A stretch of DNA of 64,000 nt from contig OZ025244.1 in the NCBI GenBank assembly GCA_964019155.1, positions 1,217,735-1,281,734 of the forward strand, read 5' to 3'. The notes beneath the pieces were generated by a model, which saw nothing but the letters and a program-made list of their open reading frames with translations, was not told the DNA's origin and did not search any database. Shown here piece after piece: positions 57,285-64,000 of this stretch (positions are counted from its first letter, which is position 1; each line of letters opens with the position of its first letter). A program made the translations under genes and the position numbers. Source of the stretch: Osedax fenrisi. Taxonomy: Eukaryota; Annelida; Polychaeta; Sabellida; Siboglinidae.

Positions 57285-57547
57285 CTCTCCCTCCCTCCTT
57301 CCCTCCCCTAGATTCATTGATCCAGTCAATCGACAGTGCCTCAACCCTCATCCCTACATCAGTAGAGGCTTGAGATAAGGCAAGAAGATCCTCTTTAAGT
57401 AACTGATATAATACAGAGATCTCATCATCGGTTAAATCAGCGTAAGACCCCCAAAACAAACCAAAGCCAGAGAAGGAACGACATAAGCCAATAGTCTGGG
57501 CAACCAGTTCAAGGTACACGATGCTCCAGAAGTAGATATGGGCAATT
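57285..57547 (-). CDS. Putative 263-nt exon of an unidentified gene, minus strand
   Basis: The exon follows TTTTTCCTGCTCAG and ends at a good donor, GAGAG followed by GTTAGT. It reads IAHIYFWSIVYLELVAQTIG, LCRSFSGFGLFWGSYADLT, DDEISVLYQLLKEDLLALSQ and ASTDVGMRVEALSIDWINES, ending in a Gly/Arg-rich stretch. The first third is hydrophobic, the rest is acidic and helical. Codon use is far from the AT-saturated LINEs around it. An overlapping frame with ATG near 57644 (KVFLEDILAEPPSMTLAI then GTAAGT) may be the upstream exon, but phases do not match directly. I do not recognise the family. Confidence 0.45.
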
Positions 57548-57709
57548 CTGAGCAGGAAAAACCGCCAAGGTCACTTACGATAGCCAAGGTCATTGATGGG
57601 GGCTCAGCTAAAATGTCTTCTAGAAACACTTTACCACAACACAACGGTGTAGCAGGACGAGGAACCGATAAACTACCTATAGGTACTTAAGTATACTTTC
57701 GGTAGAGGT

Positions 57710-57853
57710 ATGCCTCTAACTCCCGAAGTTAATAAACCCACTATCCAAACCCCCACTCCCACCCCCGCTACGAACAACACCCCGATCACATCGTCTTACA
57801 CTAAAATCTACGACGAACCGCAGGAAGTAACCATCACCGTGTCTAATATCTGA
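57710..57853 (+). CDS. Short Thr/Pro-rich ORF, possible exon
   Basis: ATG 57710 to TGA 57851 encodes MPLTPEVNKPTIQTPTPTP, ATNNTPITSSYTKIYDEPQE and VTITVSNI. It lies 80 bp upstream of the two better supported + strand exons and could be an exon of the same gene, although no donor gives the phase needed for a direct join. Confidence 0.3.
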   Translation: MPLTPEVNKPTIQTPTPTPATNNTPITSSYTKIYDEPQEVTITVSNI

Positions 57854-57933
57854 AAAGTTAGCCCGTGGTACCCGTCTAGCGTAAGTCTGAACCCATCACC
57901 GTGGCAACGAGGGCCCGATACCCGCTGCTGTAG

Positions 57934-58114
57934 CTGAAACGTTCGGTAGTCGTATTTCCAGCCTGCTGGAGTCGAGTAACTTCGATATGACCAATATGGT
58001 GTCGGTAGCGGCGGGGGCTGAGAACAGTCTCCAAGCCCCGCCCATAAAGGCGTGTCAGTTCAGGGGCGTCGACGCTAAACCGTTCACCGAATACGACGAT
58101 TGCAACGGTACTAG
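57934..58114 (+). CDS. Putative exon of unidentified gene (penultimate)
   Basis: The 181-nt segment follows CCCGCTGCTGTAG and ends at ACTAG followed by GTCAGT. It reads ETFGSRISSLLESSNFDMT, NMVSVAAGAENSLQAPPIK, ACQFRGVDAKPFTEYDDCN and GT. It begins in phase 1 and ends in phase 2, exactly matching the next exon. GC content is high for this window. No domain is recognised. Confidence 0.45.
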
Positions 58115-58246
58115 GTCAGTGGGGGGTGGAGGAGGGATATGTAGAGGGGGCAGTATTTCCGCACCCAGCACCCCCCCCGGTCGAGGTGCTTAAGGGTTGT
58201 GGTAGGGGCCAGCATATAGTGGGCGGGTGATATCTCCCGGGTGTAG

Positions 58247-58370
58247 GGTTAATGCTTCCGGAGTTGGTCTATCTGCGAAACACGGGGCTGAACAGAAGAG
58301 CGAGGAGAAGGAAGAGTATCCCTGGCATTCTTCCGATGAGGAGGATTACGTTACCGATGACAGCGATTAG
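58247..58370 (+). CDS. Putative terminal exon with acidic tail
   Basis: After a 132-bp intron (GTCAGT...GTGTAG) the frame continues as RVNASGVGLSAKHGAEQKSE, EKEEYPWHSSDEEDYVTDDS, D and stops at TAG 58368. The acidic Ser/Asp/Glu-rich end resembles casein-kinase-II-type phosphorylated tails. The phase agreement with the preceding exon is the main support. Confidence 0.45.
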
Positions 58371-59157
58371 GCTGCGGGCTCGTCCAATCAGATTGGTGTA
58401 TTTGTTAACATACACAATACATTGATTAGATAAGCAGCGTCGACCATTTTAATTAATGTAACCTATGCCTTTAACAAAATCTGTTTATATCTGTACGAAT
58501 TTGTGTGTGTGTGTGTGTGTGTGTTTGTGATCAATACCATTGGTATGTGTGTGTAATGCATTAACGCATTAAACACATCGTTACATCAATATCTTACTTT
58601 AATATATACCTATCTGATATCATTTCGTATCTCATTTTTATGTTGATGAACATATATATATATATATATTATTTTTATACAGAATATAAAAACAACTTAT
58701 ATATAATAAATGTATTATATATATAAAAATATCGGATCGATATATATCATTATAACCTTAAATAAACATTTATAAGTATATGCTTTCAATTGTGTATAAT
58801 ACATATATACGGATAATAACGGATGAGATTAAGTAATACTGAATAGATAGGTACCGTACTAGACTGCTTAACTTCTAGCATCGTGGTATCACGAACACAT
58901 ATGAGTCGCAGTTACTAATACTACCATTACCTCCACTACTGCTTCCGTAGTAGAATCTACCATTGAATATGCGGAGTAGTAACTACACGAGGAGTATCTT
59001 ACGTGACCTCTTTGTGACCGATCACTGTTGTTAGATGTGTATACTTGTTATGTAACTCATTGTTTAGGTATATGAGTGGATGGGTAGATAAGTAGGTTGG
59101 TGGTAGGGTATGCATATAGGCAAGTAGGTGGATGGGTAGGTAGTCAGGTAGATATAT
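58371..59157. other. Non-coding spacer with (TG)n and TAGG-type repeat
   Basis: Contains (TG)n at 58501-58526, a (TA)n run at 58651-58670 and a GC-richer patch at 58850-59040 with open but unassigned frames on the minus strand (LLLRIFNGRFYYGSSSG between acceptor- and donor-like sites). From about 59065 the DNA is a GGTAGGTGGATGGGTAGG-type array into which the next element is inserted. Confidence 0.5.
59063..59157. repeat. TAGG-type minisatellite, left of the R2/R4-type element
   Basis: GGTAGGGTATGCATATAGGC followed by AAGTAGGTGGATGGGTAGGTAGTCAGG. Nearly the same sequence recurs to the right of the element. Confidence 0.85.
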
Positions 59158-61690
59158 GTAATCACTAAATAATACTACTAAAATAATAAAATTAAATATA
59201 CTACAATATATTCTTAATAATATTCCTACACTACCAATACTACCTGATTTACTCTTTCATATACAAAACTTTAAATTTAATAATATACAACATTTAATCG
59301 ATCTTGATCATAGATATTTACTACAATCCACTAATATAATTAATAACAAAGTTATTACAATATTGAATAGTAATTCTATTAATAATAACAGATTAAACCC
59401 ACATAATATAGGTGTACTATCTAATAAGGCGTTTAAGCGTAGACATAGGCGGATCCTATATGCCAAAACGCAGAATATGTTTACTAAAAATAGATCTGGT
59501 CTATCTAGAGCAATTTTTGATAATGACGATATAACTGTTGAGTGCGATGAAGTACCTATTGAAAATCAATTTAAATTTTGGAGTGAATTATTTAATAAAA
59601 CATCAATACCATTTAGTCGCACATTTACTAATAATACATTAGATAATACTACTCCTATAAGTCTTGGCGAAGTCCAAGCATGTTTTAATGCATTACACGA
59701 TGATGCACCCGGTATTGATAATATTAAGAAAAATGATCTAACAAAAATCGGTTTGAAAAACTTAACTGCACGTTTTAACGTTTACTTATTAACATCGACT
59801 GCACCATCTATATTTAAATCAGGTTTAACTTCACTAATTCCTAAATGTAAACATACTAGAGATCCTTCAAAATTTAGGCCTATTACTATGTCATCATTAA
59901 TAAATATGTTATTTCATAAAATATTAGCTAAACGTATTGAAAATACCATAGTGTTGGATCCACGTCAAAATACATTCATTAGAAAAGACTGTATTGCTGA
60001 GAATATATTTTTATTAAAGAATATTATATATCAACATAAATAAAAACGGCGTCCCTTAAAAATATGCTTACTCGATATATCTAAGGCATTTGACTCCGTT
60101 TCTCACGACGCTATTATTTCTATTTCTAATAGAGCTGGATTACCGAAAAAAATCATAGAGTACATTAAATATGCTTACACTGATTGTAATACTCAGCTTA
60201 AATATAAGAAAGGTATATCGCCTAGTATCTTAGTTAATCACGGTGTAAAACAAGGTGACCCCATGTCACCCATATTATTTAATGCTGTAATTGATTACGT
60301 AACTTCTGATTTACCCAGTTCTATTAGCATACATAATAACATCATAGTTAAATATATGGCATTCGCTGATGATCTTGTACTCTTTGCAAAGGATGAAATT
60401 AGTCTTCAAGCCCAGGTAGATCATGTTTTACATAGACTTAAAGAATGTGGGCTTGATATTAATCCAGCAAAGTGTGCAACTCTTAACATTATTATTAACC
60501 CTAAAAAAAGCAGTGGATATGTAATCCAAATAGCTTTATAGTAATTGATAATATTCGCCTTAACTATTTATGATACATATAAATACTTAGGTATCGAAAT
60601 ATGACCTATAGATAATAAAAATAATACAATAGTAATATAGTTAACATCTAAATTAATATCAATAACTAAAGCATTATTAAAACCTCAACAAAATAATTGA
60701 TAAAACATTGATATACTCAAATCTTATCTTTTACCAAGTTTATTACATAGGCTAACTTTCTCTAATATATATCTTAATTAATTGAAAACTATGGGTAGAT
60801 CAATTAGGTATTTTGTTAGATGGTGGTTGTGTCTAACCAAAGATACTTCCCTTGGTGTATTTTTTGCACCATGTAGTATTGGAGGATTGACGATCACTCG
60901 TCTATTTTTAACAATACAAGTTATGCGCCTCAAACGGGTAAACTCTATACGTGGAAATGATGATCCTATAATACAAACCCTCACAAATAATATTATATTA
61001 AAATGGTCATCTCCAAGATATTATGATAATACATCATTTACTATTAATATCGACATTAAATCATATCATACTAAATATCTTATTAATTCGGCGGATGGAC
61101 GAGGTCTCGATTATGGTAACCACGCACCTTTTATTAATAACTGGATTACATTTTCTACTAGATTACTAAATGGTAGAGACTTCGTCGATTCGATCAAACT
61201 AAAACATGCATTATTATATACAAAATTTAGATCTAAACGAATGTTCCCTAATACGAATACCAAATGTCTAATGAGGGGATGTAATTATAACTACGATTAC
61301 TTAAACTATATAATGCAAACATGTAGTTATAATTACAATAATAGAATACATAGACACAATTATGTAAATAGTTTACTTATGTCAATACTAAACAAACATA
61401 ATTATATCACTATTCTAGAACCACACATCCAAACTCGAAATGGCCTACGTAAACCGGATTTAATAATTTATAAAAATGATACTGTATATATAATAGATAC
61501 ACAAATATCAATAGATACAATAAATACTGATATTAACTACACAAAAAAGACTAACTACTACAATACTACAGATATCATCGCTTATGCCAAGCAAATAACG
61601 GGTGCGAACCTTTTGTTTATAACGTCAATAAATGGGATAATTGTAATTGGTTGTCAAGCCAACCAATTTCTGAAAATAGGTAGGTGGGTT
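59158..61690 (+). pseudogene. R2/R4-type LINE: RT, zinc knuckle and restriction-like endonuclease with eight in-frame stops
   Basis: One reading frame can be followed from about 59160 to 61699. It includes RHRRILYAKTQNMFTKNRSG, RPITMSSLINMLFHKILAKR, LLDISKAFDSVSHDAI (motif A), HGVKQGDPMSPILFNAVIDY, MAFADDLVLFAKDE (catalytic pair intact), LKSYLLPSLLHRLTFSNIYL, and KDTSLGVFFAPCSIGGLTIT. The C-terminal knuckle CLMRGCNYNYDYLNYIMQTC has Asn where His is expected, and the restriction-like endonuclease core KPDLIIYKNDTVYIIDTQIS follows. Eight stops (60041, 60539, 60542, 60602, 60638, 60698, 60701, 60779) occur without any frameshift. The element is 5'-truncated or lacks its N-terminal fingers, and its 3' end runs straight into the TAGG-type repeat. 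Confidence 0.85.
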
Positions 61691-61815
61691 GTTGGGTAGG
61701 GTATGTATATGGGCATATAGGTGGGTGGGTAGGTAGTCATGAGTATACTTAGGTTGGTAATTAGGTAGGTATATAGGTGGGTAAGTAGGTATTCATGTAG
61801 ATATGTAGCTATATT
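61676..61815. repeat. TAGG-type minisatellite, right of the R2/R4-type element
   Basis: GGGTAGGGTATGTATATGGG followed by CATATAGGTGGGTGGGTAGGTAGTCATG repeats the left flank with few changes, then continues with TAGGTAGGTATATAGGTGGG words. Confidence 0.85.
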
Positions 61816-61964
61816 AAGTATGTAGGAAATCTTCAATGGAATTTGTTTAGGCTTACTGTGCTCTCACATTAGACTTTTTTTGTAGAAGTAAAGGGGATCA
61901 ACTATATATTAGATGATGGGAAGTTTTTACTATCAATAAATTCAATAATGTATGTGACAAACAC

Positions 61965-62120
61965 TGTTTTATGATTTGAAAGTCTTCGAATACATGACTT
62001 CGTAAATATTTGATGTCTTCAAACATTTTTTGGTGATTTGAATGTCTTCGAATACATGACTTGGTAGAGATTTTATGTCTCCAAACATGTTTTTAATGAT
62101 TTTAAAGTCTTCGAAGAATA
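61965..62120. repeat. Short tandem repeat of about 65 bp (2.4 copies)
   Basis: GATTTGAAAGTCTTCGAATACATGACTT...GATGTCTTCAAACAT occurs twice and begins a third time near 62098, with moderate divergence. Confidence 0.85.
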
Positions 62121-62250
62121 GCAAAGATTTGAATTTTTAGATCACTAGTACATATTACAATTTTTTCTGATATTAACTAATTTATCCATTGAGATCCTCT
62201 TAATTAATAAATATATATATATTTATATACACAAAATTAATTTACCTTAC

Positions 62251-62460
62251 TATGGCAAGCTTTTTGCGGAACTTTATGAATCGCATTCTCAGATCATCTA
62301 TATCTCTCATCACATTTAGTAGAGCAAAAAACATGCATACTATATCATCCATCAGCTGCTGTATATAGTTCTTTATAGGCACCCACGATACGTCATTTAT
62401 GAGATGACATTCAGAGAGGAACATACCTCGCCAGGTTCACTTTATTGCCCCAACGGTGTC
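62251..62460 (-). CDS. Putative 70-codon exon with one in-frame TGA, unidentified gene
   Basis: On the minus strand the segment lies between a good acceptor (TTCTATATTCAG) and a near-perfect donor (GCCATA followed by GTAAGG), phase 0 to phase 0. It reads DTVGAIK, TGA, TWRGMFLSECHLINDVSWVP, IKNYIQQLMDDIVCMFFALL, NVMRDIDDLRMRFIKFRKKL and AI. The sequence looks helical and conserved-protein-like, but I do not recognise the family. The TGA at codon 8 may be a nonsense mutation, or the true exon may start after it at the weaker acceptor CTGGCGAG. Selenocysteine cannot be judged here. Confidence 0.5.
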
Positions 62461-63845
62461 CTGAATATAGAAATTAGAAAAATATAGATAAGTATAAATA
62501 TAGATAAGTATAAATATAGATAACTATATTTATTAATATATATATATATAAGTTAAATTTGTTTTATAAATAAAATTACTTATTGGCGGAATAAGTCTTA
62601 ATAGATTACTAAATAAGTCGTCAGAGATTACTTTAATAAATTAATATGAATAATTAAGAATTAAGTAATATCACGACTCATTAGTAACCTCGTACCACTT
62701 GTAAAGTTAAGTGTTTTCATAATTCTACAATTATTATTCTAATATTTATATTTAATCATTAATTATTGATGGAAAATATAATATATACAAATATGTATAT
62801 AAATAATAAATCTAGATTAGAAATTAAAATAATTTAAGATAACTATAATGTTAAATTCATAAATAATACTTTTAGAATAAACTAAATTTAATAAGACGTA
62901 CTAGATTACACATAATTGAATTATCAATAATAATTTTTATAATTATATTTCATATAATATTATACACAACATTTAAAATATGTCTAGTGAGCATGTTTTA
63001 GATTTAGAGTATAACATCGCGTTATTGTATTTGTATGGTGTTTATAAGTTATGTGTATTTGCACATAATATATTGATTAACTGAAATCTAATTTAATACT
63101 GTTACTCGAGTAATAAAAATAAAAAGTTTCCATATTTTATTCACAATACTATTATTATAACTTTAATATTCACAATTATTTATTATAAATTAAATTATTG
63201 TATTAATAATAATTACGAAAAATAAATTTAATAATATAAAGCGGATTTAAAAACACATGTTATATTCAATTATTGAAATTCAAATTGTATTTTTTAAATA
63301 ATTTAAAATATATAGATAATATTAAAAATGTTGTATATAATTAACTGTTAATTCAATTTATAATTTAATTTATAAATATATTATTTAAAAATATTATATT
63401 AACTAATATATAATTGTCTGTATAACTTGTTTAGATGAATAAATATATTCAAATAAATTAAAATTATAGTTTATTTACATCAATGATTAAAATAACGCAT
63501 GCGCATTGAATATTCTCATTATAATATGAAACTAGAGTATATGATTCATCATACATAATGGATACCTAGTAGCGGGTTATATGCAATATTAATTGTATCC
63601 CCATTCGTGTTTATTATGCATGAATAAAATTGAATACCATTCCGGTATACTTTGCGTGGGTTTTTTTAGGTTGACAATTATTTTGTATATTTGTCATTAA
63701 TGATTATTTTATAAAACCAAATATGGAACATTATATTATATATATTAATTAAGTATAATATAAAATTTCAAATTGATACCTATTGTTAAAAAAAGGTATG
63801 CCCATTAGGTATATTTTTGATTGTCAGCCGTTCCCGTATATAATA

Positions 63846-63912
<67 letters not shown>

Positions 63913-64000
63913 TGTAAGATATATATGTAAGATCAACATTTGTTCATATTGATCTATTTTTATATTATTTATGATTTGTAAATTAAAATATAACACATAT
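62461..64000. other. AT-rich non-coding DNA
   Basis: TATAGATAAG words repeat at about 62484-62526, a very long (TA)n tract lies at 63849-63912. A slightly GC-richer patch at about 63480-63680 has no supportable coding frame. Confidence 0.6.

Noticed and set aside
59158..61699. Alternative genetic code explaining in-frame stops
   Set aside because: The intact LINE ORFs and the joined MATE exons have no internal TAA, TAG or TGA, so the standard code is used.

Overview
The window is eukaryotic nuclear DNA, very AT-rich and crowded with (TA)n, (AAT)n and (TG)n microsatellites. It is dominated by animal-type transposable elements in all states of decay: RTE-like, CR1/L2/jockey-like and R2/R4-like non-LTR retrotransposons, a Ty3/gypsy LTR element, hAT elements, a pogo-like miniature element and other short inverted-repeat elements. 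Host coding sequence appears as short, GC-richer exons with GT-AG borders separated by AT-rich introns. This mixture suggests an invertebrate metazoan with a compositionally extreme genome; no finer taxonomic claim is supported by what I can read.

The clearest host gene lies at about 5.16-13.55 kb on the + strand. Seven small exons (30 to 114 nt; the first is tentative) join in compatible phase and spell, in the right order, the middle of a MATE-family multidrug/organic-cation efflux transporter (SLC47-like). No single open frame covers it, because RTE, LINE and short retroposon insertions sit in its introns. The N-terminal helices and the last third of the transporter were not found. Other exon-like islands are at 49.2-50.0 kb (minus-strand membrane exon), 57.2-58.4 kb (one minus-strand exon and a two-exon + strand C-terminus with an acidic tail) and 62.25-62.46 kb (a 70-codon minus-strand exon with one in-frame TGA); I do not recognise these genes.

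Layout. 0-5 kb: AT-rich DNA, a tandem duplication, and an RTE-like fossil (minus) carrying a 378-bp inverted-repeat MITE, with a second MITE copy beside it. 5-13.5 kb: the MATE gene with RTE copy B and a CR1/L2/jockey-like LINE in its introns. 14.2-17.75 kb: a hAT element with 8-bp target duplications and a 1.7-kb minisatellite inside. 18.1-19.9 kb: CR1-like ORF1/endonuclease remnant (minus). 20-24 kb: tRNA-like tandem repeat, hAT transposase scrap and a second hAT element with 8-bp duplications. 25.4-31.7 kb: two minus-strand LINEs, one with an intact 941-aa EN+RT frame. 32-38.4 kb: a full-length LINE with ORF1 and ORF2 in the same frame separated by UGA-CUA, inserted into a dispersed repeat whose uninterrupted copy lies at 24.3-25.3 kb. 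41.5-43.4 kb: 5'-truncated R2-type element. 45.9-47.6 kb: internal fragment of the 33-37 kb LINE, then a 36-bp minisatellite (48.2-48.9 kb). 50.2-50.7 kb: pogo-like MITE. 51.6-56.4 kb: RTE copy C split by a gypsy element that has lost its reverse transcriptase. 59.2-61.7 kb: R2/R4-type element inside a TAGG-type repeat, keeping its frame through eight nonsense codons.

The genes do not form an operon-like system. The biology is a transporter gene with very short exons surviving among layered transposon insertions, and several elements here show a preference for microsatellite targets.
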